Below are positions 40,036 to 51,140 of a stretch of DNA of 64,000 bases, piece by piece (positions within the stretch are counted from its first letter, which is position 1; each line of letters opens with the position of its first letter). Below the pieces are notes generated by a model. The model was not told where the DNA came from, made no database searches, and worked only from the letters and a program-made list of their open reading frames with translations. A program made the translations under genes and the position numbers. This DNA is from Vicia villosa (taxonomy: Eukaryota; Streptophyta; Magnoliopsida; Fabales; Fabaceae): positions 124,001 through 188,000 of the forward strand of contig NW_026706240.1 in NCBI RefSeq assembly GCF_029867415.1, in the 5' to 3' direction.

Positions 40036-40052
40036 TTTATGTGGGGGAGAGT
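40036..40052 (+). other. Outer Tekay polypurine tract
   Basis: TTTATGTGGGGGAGAGT lies directly before the right LTR start TGTAACAGCCCG. Confidence 0.88.
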
Positions 40053-43000
40053 TGTAACAGCCCGAATTTTATTATTTGACTAATTAAATTAAATAAGGAT
40101 TTATTTACTTAATTTGGACGAAGTTTGATAATTAATTGGATCGTCGGTGTTATTGAGAAACGTGTTCGGATTATTAGGTGAAGTTGGAATTTATTCGGTT
40201 AATCAAAGAATTAATAAAGTGGAATATGTAGAGAAATAATATGAGAAATAATATTATTATTGGATTTTATTTATTTGAGATAAAGTCGGATTTAATTGGA
40301 TTAATCGGAAAATAATATTAAGGGTAATAATATTATTTGTTGGAGCATAATTATTTATTTGACTACTCTATTTCATCAATTGGGCCTAATTAGTTAAGAA
40401 GTAGAATTATATGGGTTAAGCCCAATATGAATAATATAGTAAGGGTTGGAAGAGTAGAAGTATCATAATTTTGTTCATTTGCAAAAGAAGAGGAGAAAGG
40501 AGACTAAGAGAAGAAGAAAGGGGAAGAGCAACAAGGGGCAAAAGTTAGGGTTTGAAGCACATTGAAGAGGTAAGGGGGAGAATCCCTAATCATTGTGGGC
40601 TAGTATAATTGAGTCAATGAGTAGATTAACATGATTAGGTTTTGTTATTAGAAACTGAAAATCTTCCGTGAATAACATGATTTGAGATGCTGTTTTCCGT
40701 TAATTACTGTCTTGTTAATTTTCTGTTGTTGCTGTTAGAAGTAATTGGAATGTAGACCATGTATCTTCATTTTTGCTACGTGTATGTGTTACTGTTTGTG
40801 GCCTTATTTATCATGTTCATGTGTGCCCTGTTCCATTTTTATTTTCTTAGGCTACTGTTGGTAATATATATTATGAGAGGAAATGAATAATAGAAACACT
40901 AGGATGATAGCAGGTAGTTTTAAAAATAAGATTTCAAAACAATCCCGGTTGATCAAAATAGCCGAATTAAGCGGTATAATTAGTTGTCCGGAATTTGATG
41001 AAAATCTACGTGGTAGCTAAGTTTAATTAGTAGATTAACATGGTGGTGTTATTTTGTTGAAATTATGATATTTTACAAATAGACCGAAATTGTGTTTTAT
41101 TTAAATATTCTTTATAAATAAATTTTAACAATTTAATATAATTGTCAATAGAGTTGTTAGAGTTGACAATAAGTTGTCAGAGTTGTTTAGAGTTATTAAG
41201 AGTCATATTTTTATTTGTTTTGCGTAATTTTGACATGTTTAGAGTTGTTAGTGTATGATGTCGGTGTTTGTTTTTTCGTTGAAACTTTAACAATTCATAT
41301 CTTTTGAACCGTAACTCTGTTTGAGTCTCCGTTCGAAGCGTTAGAAAGCTAGCGCGATATTCTTTTCAATAAAAAAATGGTCTTGAGCAATAGAATGCTA
41401 GAAATTGGAAAAGGAGTAGAAATAGAAGTGAATCAAATTAATATAGTGTGATTATTAATTGGTTAATTAAATTAATAGTTGAATTAATTTTAATAAGACT
41501 ATTTATTTGGAATATACTTGGACTTGGATAAATTATTCGGTTATCGGTAAATTACGGTATTTTGGGAATTTATCCGTAATTGTGTTTTGGCTTGAATATG
41601 TTTATGTTGAGAATAAATATATGTATATGCCATGATGTTGTGCTAACATTGATTCTCTATGAGTAGTTGGATAGCATTAATTCTAATAATTAATTGTTTC
41701 ATGTGGAAAGTGTGTGTTCATGTATAATTGACAAAAATGAGAATTAACATGAGATAGTATGGTTACTAGTGTTAATTGGATTGTGTGAATCGTAATTGAT
41801 TAATTGACCTCTCATATGTGAATGATGTGTGTGTGTTGTGAATGTCGTGTAAAATTGGTGGATAATTCATAGAGTTGAATTATTGTGATATGCGGAAAGT
41901 TAAGATGGTAGAGATGATCTTAATTGCATATATTTGTGATATTGTACATACATTCATATCATAGTGTGCCTTGAAACACAGGTGGATTTGCTTTGAAACA
42001 CAAGCGGGCTTGGATTCTAGAGTGAATCGGAAGCCGTAAACTATATGTTTACAATTGGTGGACTTTGGTCTTGTCCGGATCGGAAGTGTGGATTAGATTC
42101 TAGAGATATGAATCGGAGGCCGGTGAAACTTAGAATTTCACATTGGTACCACATGCATAGTGTCACATGTTTCATTGAGTCACATTAGAGTTATGTGATA
42201 GTTGACTATGTGCATTATGTTGTTATGATGTGTGCATGAATGTGATAATTGACTATGTGTATTATGTTGTTGTGATAAGTGTACGATTGAACAATTGATT
42301 ATGTGCATTGATGTTGTGATGCTATGTGTATGAGTTTGGTAATTGATTATGTACACTTGGTGTTGTGGTGATAATTGTATTAGTTGATAATTGAGAAGGG
42401 GTGATGTTTGAATACGTAATTGGTTAAATGCGAGAATATGTGATTATTATGGCTACGTGTATAATTGAGAATATAGTATTGAGATATTATACTCTTATAC
42501 TTGGTGTATGCTTAATATATGTGAATTATGATTAGTATTAATTTCATGATTAGGCAAGTGTAATGCATTCCTATAATTGTTGATTTAACCATTGTATCTC
42601 ATTATACTTTCTTCATAATGGTTCGTATTCTCACCCTTCTGTTTTAATGTTGCCCTCGTTTGGCGACATGCAGGTTTGACGATTAGTAGCTGGTGTGTGA
42701 TCTAGTCGGAGTTTCTTCCGAGTGGCTTGGTAATTAAGTAGCGAGTCAATGCTCTGGTCATGTAACACTGGGTAGCTTAGATGTTGAACTCATGTTCTAT
42801 TTGTTTATGCATTTGTTATAACTTGCGAACATGTTTAATTAGTTACTTGTTGTTGAGAGGCCTTAAGCCAAATATTATGATTATGGTTATCTTATGAGTT
42901 GTTTATGGAGATATGATCATGGTATGGGACATGTATCATTTATATGAAACACATGAGTATTACTTTCCGTTGTTAATGCATATTCTGGATGAATTATGAT

Positions 43001-43176
43001 TATATGTAAGGTGTTATTTGAAATGACCAGGTGTATTGTATTTTATGGATAAATGCTGTCGGTTTTTAAAAGCTTTTCAGTTTTTGAAAACATCGATGTG
43101 ACGCCCTTTGAGTTGTATGCATGCTTATTCTCTGATTATATGCTTATTATTTTATGGGGTAAAAAGGGGTGTTACA
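40053..43176 (+). repeat. Outer Tekay right (3') LTR
   Basis: 3,124 bp, uninterrupted, ends GGGGTGTTACA, followed by the ATGAT target copy. It serves as the template for recognising the split left LTR. The conserved Tekay block is at 41292-41380. Confidence 0.95.
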
Positions 43177-44976
43177 ATGATGACTGCCCCAATTCCATTG
43201 CCAAAAGCGTTAACTGCTCCATCAAAAATTAGGCCCCATCTTGATCCAGGATCAGGACCTTCTTCAGGTAACGGTTCGTCAGAATCTTTCATCTTCAAGT
43301 ACATGACATCTTCGTCAGGAAAGTCAAACTTGAGAGATTGATATTCATTAATTGGTTGATGCGCCAAATGATCGACGAGAATGCTTCCTTTGACCGCTTT
43401 TTGAGCACGGTATTCGATGTCATACTCGAATAACAGCATTTGCCATCGAGAAATCCTTCCTGTTAATGCAGGCTTTTCAAAGACATACTTGATCGGATCC
43501 ATTTTGGAGATTAACCAAGTAGTATTGTTGATCATGTATTGGCGGAGACATTTTGAAGCCCAAGCCAAAGCACAACATGTTTTTTCGAGCATGGAGTAAC
43601 GAGACTCACAATCTGTGAATTTCTTACTCAGGTAATAGATGGCATGCTCCTTCTTACCGGTTTCATCTTGCTGTCCAAGCATACAACCCATGGATTCTTC
43701 TAACACGGTAAGGTACATGATTAATGGTCTTCCTTCAACTGGAGGAATCAATATTGGTGGTTCTAACAGGTATTCCTTGATACTGTCGAACGCTTTCTGG
43801 CAATCTTCAGTCCATACAACCCCTTGATCTTTGCGGAGAAGCTTGAAAATTGGCCCACAAGTAGCAGTCATTTGAGAGATAAATCTGGAGATATAGTTCA
43901 ATCGTCCGAGAAATCCTCTTACTTGCTTTTCCGTTTTTGGTGCAGGCATCTCTTGAATAGCCCTGACTTTGTCGGGATCTACTTCAATACCTCTTTGGCT
44001 GACAATGAAACCCAAGAGTTTTCCAGATCTAACCCCAAAAGTACATTTGTTAGGATTCAAGCGAAGCTGATATTTCCTTAGTCGTTGAAACAACTTCAAA
44101 AGGTATTCAATATGTTCTTCTTCTGTGCTGGATTTGGCTATCATGTCGTCCACATAAACTTCAATTTCTTTATGCATCATGTCATGAAAGAGAGTAGTCA
44201 TTGCCCTTTGGTAAGTTCCGCCCGTATTCTTTAATCCAAACGGCATCACTTTGTAGCAAAAGGTACCCCATGGGGTGATGAAAGATGTCTTCTCCATGTC
44301 TTCGGGAGCCATCTTGATCTGATTATAACCAGAGAACCCGTCCATGAAAGAAAAGACGTTGAACTTAGCGGTGCTATCAACCAGCATGTCAATATGAGGT
44401 AATGGAAAGTCATCTTTTGGACTGGCCTTGTTCAAGTCACGGTAGTCAACACACATCCTGACTTTGCCATCTTTCTTCGGAACTGGCACTATGTTGGCCA
44501 ACCATTGAGGATACTCAGAGGTGATGAGAAAACCTGCGTCGAGTTGCTTTTGAACTTCTGTTTTGATCTTGTTAGCCATATCAGGGTGAGTCCTTCGCAA
44601 TTTCTGCTTAACTGGAGGACATTATGGCTTTAATGGCAAGTAATGCTGAACAATATTGGTATCCAACCCAGGCATGTCTTGGTAGGACCAGGCAAACACG
44701 TCAACATATTCTTTGAGAAGGTCTGTCAACTTACTCTTGATATCAGCATCAAGCAGTGATCCAATGGTCACTTCTTTTTTGTCTTCTTCAGAACCCAAGT
44801 TGATCTTTTCTAAAGGCTCTTTGTGAGGCAGAATGGCTCTTTCCTCGTGCTTAAGTAATCGGGAGATCTCGTCCGGGATCTCTTCTTTTTCCTCTTCTTC
44901 GGCTTCGAACACAGGAAACTTAAAGTTGGGAGAGGGCATAGGGTTATTGCATTCAATAAGTTTATCAATAGTAAAT
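43177..44976 (-). pseudogene. pol: Ogre pol N-terminal part: RT, RNase H, start of second RNase H; one stop
   Basis: Minus strand. The exon after the predicted intron starts at 44976 (FTIDKLIEC), runs through DVFAWSYQDMPGLD and reaches a TAA at 44622-44624, where the family usually has a Glu codon in the PLKP(E)CPPVKQKLRR stretch. The same frame then continues. RT shows VRMCVDYRDLNKASPKDDFPL, FMDGFSGYNQI and catalytic YVDDMIA (44159-44136). RNase H includes YYLSKKFTDCESRYSMLEK. The archaeal-type RNase H starts with RWGLIFDGAV and is cut at 43177 by the Tekay insertion; its continuation is at 25447. Nonsense codon plus insertion make the gene inactive. Confidence 0.92.
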
Positions 44977-45292
44977 CTGCACATATGATTTATATTTGTT
45001 TCAGAAAATTTATGAATGCAAGAGTGTATGCAGATTTTTTTGAAAAAGTTTTTTTTTTTTGGTTTTTTAGGATTACCATTTCCAGAAAAAGCAAAAAAAT
45101 AAAACACATAATGTAGGGAATTCAAAATGACACTTTATTTATGATTCATTTTTGAAACAAAGCCCTAAACACAAACTCATTTGTCTTGGGCAGGACAAAG
45201 AGGGAAACTTTTAAAACAAAGCCCTATACACAAAGTTATTCGGGCAAAACATTTAAAAGCAAAGCCCTATAGAAATACAGCGAGGTGATTAC
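44977..45292 (-). other. Predicted Ogre intron between protease and RT
   Basis: On the minus strand the donor is CTCAAA/GTAATC at 45292 and the acceptor ATATGTGCAG/ATTTAC at 44977, a 316-base intron. It starts just before the TAA that ends the gag-protease frame, and joining the two exons keeps the frame. T-rich runs precede the acceptor. An intron at this place is published for pea Ogre; these exact sites are my prediction. The intron carries four copies of a GGGCTTTG-containing motif (near 45156, 45214, 45258 and in variants). Confidence 0.75.
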
Positions 45293-48171
45293 TTTGAGCG
45301 GCGAACAACATTCGGAACGTCGACAGCTTTCCAGTAGCAACGAACTCCTCTGTGTATTATGTATTCAGGAAAAGTTTCCTCAGAATCTTCTTCAGTGGTG
45401 ACATTGACCGCTGGTCGAGCAGGATTTGAAGGTCCTGGTTTGTCAACCTTGTTCTTTGTAGAGTTGAAACGGTCTTCTTCTACTTCTTGAAGAGCACAAG
45501 ATGAATCACAATCTTCAGAATTTTCAGGATGTAATTCCCAATCCTCAGGATGAAGAGACTCATTGTCAGAGACACTTTCTGAGTCAACTGCGGGGCCATC
45601 TTCCCCTTCATCTTCAAAAATGGAATTTATGTGATAATAACCATCATCAGGATTATAAATCTTGGTAGATGCGTTGAAGCCGAAATCTTCAGTAATTTCA
45701 GGCTGCTGAGAAAATTGAGAGGGCTGATAAACCTCTTCTGGTTGACTATTATATTCAAAGGAATCTCCCCATCCAGTTGGTTGGATGTCTTCAATCGAAA
45801 TCTTTGAACTTTCAGGTGCAGTATATTTCACCATATAATCATATTTGCCACTTGGTTGTCCCAAGGTGTCCCAGATTTCTGCAGGAACAGGCTCAGTTTC
45901 GTTGCCTTTGGATTTCTCTAAAGGAGGATAGAACGGTGCATATGGTTCTTCCTGAGATATATATCCCGAGTCATTGAGATAACATTTCCATTCTTCTTCA
46001 GGATCGGGTAGACCTTCTTCGATACATTCTTCGATAAGGACATTAACCTCTTGAGGAATCGGGTTAAGGAACCCTCCACTAATGAATGTTTCTTTGATCG
46101 GACGAAGGGTTTCATCCTTCTTGGTGCAGTTTGAGAGCATCGGTGAACATCCGAGTCCTACTCTGGTTTCATTCTTGATAGGGATCACAACTTGCCCCCA
46201 GCCAGTGGTAGTTCCATCTTTCACTACTTTCACTGCCTCTTTGTAAGAAGAGATTGATGCTTTCCTTTTGAAAGATTCATCTTCTAAAGAGAGACCTTGG
46301 AACTGCGTTCCTTCCACATTATTAGCGCCAATGAAAGAGAAATTGGATAAATGGCTCACCATCAAGGCTTGTTCCCCACTTATAGTTACCAATTTTCCTT
46401 TTGTTACAAATTTTAACTTTTGATGGAGCGTAGATGTTACTGCCCCTGCTTCATGGATCCATGGTCGTCCTAACAGACAGCTATAAGTAGCTTGAATGTC
46501 CATGACCTGGAAGGTGATTTGAAATGTATGTGGACCAATTGTCATGGGAAGGTTGACTTCGCCGATAACAGATTTTCGCGATCCATCAAAAGCTTTGACT
46601 ACTACACCACTAAACTTCATAGGCATTCCTTGGTAAGATAAACGAGAAAGAGTCGTCTTCGGCATCACATTCAAGGAAGATCTAGTGTCTACCAATACAT
46701 TAGACAAAGAGTCTGATTGACAGTTCATAGAAATGTGCAGAGCAAGATTGTGATTTCTACCCTCCTCGGGAAGTTCTTCATCACAGAAGCTTAAATTGTT
46801 GCAAGCTGTTATGTTGGCTATTATCCCATCAAAATGGTCAACAGTCACATCATGATCTACAAAAGCTTGATCCAAGACTCTCATCAGGGCTTCCCTGTGG
46901 GCTTCAGAGTTTAAAAGCAATGAAAGTATTGAGATCTTTGAAGGAGTCTGCATAAGCTGATCCACAATCTTGTATTCGCTTCTTTTGATAAGCTTCAAAA
47001 TTTCATCAAAGTCAGGATTGACATTGGTTCCACTGGATTGACCAACATCAATGTTTGTATTACTGACAGGAGTTTCCTCAGGATTCCCCACTAGTGTATC
47101 GACAGGATTTTGCCTGGTTGCAGGAGCAATAGGCTGCTTTGGAGGTGGTGGAGTGTACACACGTCCACTTCTTGTTACTCGACTCACATCGGCGATATTC
47201 ACGACAGATGAAAGAGTAGGTAAAGGAACTTCTTGTCCATTCTTTATCATTGTTGCATTGTAGTTGTAGGGAACTGCCTTGTCAGATTCATAAGGAACAG
47301 GTCCAGGTAGACAAATGATCAAAGGAGCAATAGGAACCTTTGGCTTGTTGTAGGTAACTTCTATGCGCTCAGGCATGTTGAAATGAGGAACGATGACGTT
47401 AACTTTAGGCATTTCTGAGTTGATATCTGAGACTAAAAGCTCATGCGGATAACATCCTATCATGTTAACTTCATCTTCATTCCTATTTCTGTAGATCTGA
47501 ATAGTACCATTATCTAGCACGACTTGAAGATCTCTTCTCACAATCGAACATCCATGAGGATCTACACAACATATGCTACAGGAACCGTAGTGATGTTGGC
47601 GAAAATTCTGCCCTGGACAGAGAGTAGCGTGCATTTGTACCAAATCTGCTCTTGAGAAGTTGATATTATAGACTCGATACGGACTAGGACATCCATACAC
47701 CATGTTTACAACCTGCCCTCCATGAATTGGCAGCGGATTTGCTTGCACATTTGGACTCAAATTTCTGAAAGAGAGGAGATTAGATCTAACCAACCTCTGA
47801 ACTTCATATTTCAAAGCTATGCAATGCTCGAGATCATGGCCAGGTGCTCCTTGATGATAAGGGCATGAGACCTCAGCTTTGTACCACCATGGGAGTTTCT
47901 CAAGTACTGGTGGTGGTGCTTTAGTTTGAACAAGACCTCTTTCAATCAATGCAGGATACAACTCTGTGTAGGTCATTGGAATCAGATCGAACTGTGGAGC
48001 TCTTTGCACACGATTCTGATTGTTGTTAAACTGTTGAGCCTGTTGTCGAGGCTGTTGTTGTTGAAACTGCGGGGTAAATCCCGGATTCGGTGATGTATTA
48101 ATGACTAGTGCGATAGCAGCTACCTGTTGTTGACGATTGACATTTCCTCTTGGCCTCCCTTGGGATACCAT
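45289..48171 (-). pseudogene. gag-pro: Ogre gag C-terminus and protease, 960 codons, catalytic motif altered
   Basis: Minus-strand open frame from Met at 48171 to TAA at 45289-45291; the true gag start lies upstream in another frame. A Gln/Asn-rich linker is followed by a zinc-knuckle-like CPYHQGAPGHDLEHC (residues 103-117). The aspartic protease region reads VLVDTRSSLNVMPK at about residues 492-505. The catalytic triplet should be DTG or DSG but is DTR, because codon 497 at 46683-46681 is AGA where GGA is expected. LLGRPWIHEAGAV follows normally. The last third is an acidic Glu/Ser-rich extension typical of Ogre. Long and otherwise uninterrupted; without the catalytic Gly the protease is presumably dead. 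Confidence 0.88.
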
Positions 48172-48488
48172 GTCAACACTTTGTTCTTTCTTCTTTGGGA
48201 AACTACTTTCGAACTTTTTGGTTTCGCTTGAAGATCCACCTTCTTTAGTTAGACGTCCGGTTCAGACTCCTTCTTCTAGACGCATCCCCATGTTTACCAT
48301 TTCGGTGAAATCACTCGGAGCACTAGCAATCATGCGTTCATAATAAAACGGGCCAAGAGTATTCAAGAAGATCTTTGTCATCTCTTTCTCTTTTAACGGT
48401 GGATTAATCTGAGCAGCAGTTTCTCTCCATCGTTGGGCATATTCTTTGAAAGCTGATCTCTGTTTGGAGCCATATCCGAGTTGTATTT
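48172..48488 (-). pseudogene. Ogre gag middle, broken by stops and a frameshift
   Basis: This stretch joins the two open parts of gag. Just after AFVRQ a TAA occurs at 48489-48491. The following sequence continues gag in one frame, then only in a second frame (…EKEMTKIFLNTLGPFYYERM…, MGMRLEEGV), where a TGA appears at about 48267. At least one net deletion and two nonsense changes are therefore needed to explain it. The second frame runs into that of 48171. Confidence 0.8.
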
Positions 48489-49301
48489 TTATTGTCGGAC
48501 AAAGGCCTCACCTAGGTCGTTGAAAGTTCGAATGTTAGTGCTATCCAATCCTGTGTACCACTTCAGTGCGGCACCAGTCAAACTGTCTTGAAAGTAATGG
48601 ATGAGCAACTGATGATTATCTGCATAAGTAGACATCTTTCTAGCATACATCACAAGATGACTTTGTGGACAAGAACTACCTTTGTACTTTTCAAAGTCAG
48701 GGACCTTGAATTTAGCTGGTATTTGTACACTGGGAACCAAACATAGCTCCTGGGCATTCTTCCCAAACAAATCTTTCCCACGAATAGCTTTGACTTCCAG
48801 TTGAATCTTGTTGAACTGTTCTTGGAGATCTCCCATGAGGTTACGCTGATTTGTGCTATCACCTTGATCATGATAAATCTCATTGTCTCCGTAAGGAACA
48901 GTGTGAACCATAGGAGTAGCAACCTTCATAGTGGGTTGAGAGAGTGCCATAGTGATTTGAGAAAAGGTTACCCCCTGATTTGGAGTGAACACTGATCCTT
49001 GTGCAGCAGGCGCTTCAGTTGTGGATGTTTGAACCCCAGAGAAATTATGGCGGAAACCTGCACCAAAGCTTAAAGGCGTGCCCCAACCTTCTAGCATGGA
49101 GAAAGATGGAATGCTGAATGCAACTGTAGAAACTGGAGTAGTGACTTCAGATGTTACCGTTGCTTGACTGTTGGGTGGTGGCTGCTGATTCTGTGCGGCC
49201 ATTAAGGAGTCAACCAGAGTAGTGAGACTTTCCAACTTTTCCTGAAGGGTGGTCACTGTACCACGGAGCTCAATATTCTCTTGTTCAGAGCTTTCCATCA
49301 C
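48489..49301 (-). pseudogene. gag: Ogre gag N-terminal half
   Basis: Starts with two Met codons at 49301. Residues about 5-40 form a short coiled coil (ELRGTVTTLQEKLESLTTLV), then a Pro/Ser/Thr-rich stretch. The capsid core of Retrotrans_gag type is recognisable: VPDFEKYKGSSCPQSHLVMYARKM, LIHYFQDSLTGAALKWYTGL, FNDLGEAFVRQ. It ends at TAA 48489-48491 in the middle of the capsid domain; the rest of gag continues downstream in the damaged stretch. Confidence 0.88.
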
Positions 49302-49604
49302 TCTTCTTTTGCTTGAACGAGTATTGTATCTGTGATCTGATTGCGAGCGTGGTCGAGAAACTTTGAGGCGCGACAGCTTGACGATCTAATGGAGAAATCC
49401 AAAAGATGAGACTCTAGACAACAGACTCAATATGCAGAATGATGTATGCAAAAAGTTTTTTATGATTTTTCCAAACATTTTAAAGATTATTTTCTTGCAA
49501 ACATTTGAACACAAACTATTCTTTTATTGAAATAATGGGAAAATGTTACAACATTGGAGCGTAGCTCCTTACAGAAGCAAATGATAAATAAAAGCTAAAC
49601 AATC

Positions 49605-51140
49605 CTAAGCATCCTCATCGGATGAAGAACCAAATGCATTATGCAGCTTGAGCTTCATGATTTCTTTCCCATAGTAAGCTTTCAACTCGGCCTTCTCGGT
49701 CCTCAGCTTGTCAATAACATTCTTCCAGTCGTCAGGAGTTGGAGCGTTGCTTGTTGAACCTTCGAGCTTTTTCTTGCTTTCTTTGATGTACCTCATGATT
49801 GAAGCGTCTTTCTGACGGATCTTCTCATCTTTACTCATGAGCCATCCATCTTGACAGTAGAGGGTTTCTTCGTGATCTTTCACCACTTTCTTCAACTTTC
49901 TGTTTTCCACATCAGTTTTACGAAACTTTTCTTCCCAAGCGTCTTTTTCTAACCTCATCTTGGCTAGAATCTCCTGGTATTCTTCTGTAGTGTCAATGGG
50001 AATGTTGGGTAGTTGAGATACCACAGGGAACATGGGTTTTTCATAATCATAAGGCATTTGAAACTCCCTTGCTCTTTTTTTTACCCAATAGGTGTAGGCG
50101 TCCGTAGCAATGCAATTTCTTACCCCACCTTTTTCTTTCCTTCGGATGTCATACCAAGCTCTTACCATTCTTGTCTTCAACCCTTGAGGATCCTCCCCTT
50201 CTCGGTAAAAGTAGCATTCCACTACGAGACCAATGGGTTTAGCTGAATTTGCATACCCGAGTTGTCGTCGAGCTAGGACCGGATTGTAGTTAATTCCTCC
50301 TTGTGTACTAATGAGGGGTACGTTGGCGAACTCTCCACAACTATCAATGGTTTCTGTACCACAGCGAGCCAAGGTATACCAATGAATATCATTATTAGTA
50401 AGAGACATAAGTCTTCGAGGCCAACGCAAACCTTCTCGGTTTTCCGTGAAAATAGGAGACTTAGGTAAGTGTGAAACAATCCATTTGAACAAAAGAGGTG
50501 CACAACATACAATGATTCCACCGCCTTGGCGATTCCTATGATGGATAGAGAAATACATGTCACCAAGCAAAGTCGGAACAGGATTTCCAATCAGAAAGAT
50601 CTTTATGGCGTTGATATCAACAAAGTCGTTGACGTTGGGAAACAAAACCAACCCATAGATGAAAAGGGCTAGTATAGCTTCGAAAGCTATCATGCTACCA
50701 GTGTCGATGAAATCAAAGGCTTTCTTTATTAGAAACTGCGAAGTCAAACCTGGGAGGTTTCCTTTGGTAGTCCAATTACTCTCTACTTCAGATTTCTTCA
50801 AGTGGATACTTGCCGCAATGACTTGTGACTTAGGAATGGCTTCCAAACCATTGAAAGGTATTTTGTCAGACACAGGAATACCCAAAAGATTAGCATATTC
50901 TTCTAAGGTTGGTACCAACTGGTAGTCTGGAAAGGTGAAACATCGGTAGACGGGATCATAGAACTGAACCAGAGTTTTGAGAAGTCCTTCATCAACATGA
51001 GTGTTCAAGATAGGCAAAAGCTTTCCATGGCTTTTCCTAAAATCGGAAGGATTTTGTACAAAAGATGCTAACTTTCTCAGTCTTTCCACATTAGGCACTT
51101 TGAAACCGTACTTTTTGGTATGCCTTTTTACCCACTCCAT
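49605..51140 (-). CDS. Ogre ORF1, 511 aa, apparently intact
   Basis: Minus-strand frame from MEWVKRHTKKYGF to TAG at 49605. It lies between the 5' LTR and gag, the place of the extra ORF1 that distinguishes Ogre from other gypsy elements. Residues about 1-330 look like the plant-retroelement domain DUF7745 (YRCFTFPDYQLVPTLEEYANLLG; FANVPLISTQGGINYNPVLARRQLGYA). About 370-500 is Lys/Glu-rich with a heptad-like pattern, probably coiled coil, ending in an acidic SSDEDA tail. No function is established. No stop or frameshift is seen, unlike gag and pol in the same element. The spacer to gag (49302-49604) is noncoding. Confidence 0.88.
   Translation of the reverse strand: MEWVKRHTKKYGFKVPNVERLRKLASFVQNPSDFRKSHGKLLPILNTHVDEGLLKTLVQFYDPVYRCFTFPDYQLVPTLEEYANLLGIPVSDKIPFNGLEAIPKSQVIAASIHLKKSEVESNWTTKGNLPGLTSQFLIKKAFDFIDTGSMIAFEAILALFIYGLVLFPNVNDFVDINAIKIFLIGNPVPTLLGDMYFSIHHRNRQGGGIIVCCAPLLFKWIVSHLPKSPIFTENREGLRWPRRLMSLTNNDIHWYTLARCGTETIDSCGEFANVPLISTQGGINYNPVLARRQLGYANSAKPIGLVVECYFYREGEDPQGLKTRMVRAWYDIRRKEKGGVRNCIATDAYTYWVKKRAREFQMPYDYEKPMFPVVSQLPNIPIDTTEEYQEILAKMRLEKDAWEEKFRKTDVENRKLKKVVKDHEETLYCQDGWLMSKDEKIRQKDASIMRYIKESKKKLEGSTSNAPTPDDWKNVIDKLRTEKAELKAYYGKEIMKLKLHNAFGSSSDEDA

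Larger units (their letters stand above)
25448..43176 (+). mobile_element. Outer Tekay-like (chromovirus) retrotransposon inside Ogre pol
   Basis: It begins TGTAACAGCCCG and ends GGGTGTTACA, flanked by a perfect duplication ATGAT (25443-25447 and 43177-43181). Without the nested element it is 8,980 bp: left LTR 3,144 bp (split), internal 2,712 bp, right LTR 3,124 bp. The primer-binding site is at 37345 and the polypurine tract just before 40053. LTRs differ at about 20 positions plus one 21-bp unit, yet the internal region is a wreck: shortened gag and only shreds of pol. It is therefore probably a non-autonomous copy made by enzymes supplied elsewhere. Confidence 0.92.

Noticed and set aside
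43152..43176. Extension of the Ogre RT-RNase H frame into the Tekay LTR end
   Set aside because: The last nine codons (…TPLFTP) are Tekay LTR sequence after the insertion point at 43177, not Ogre protein.
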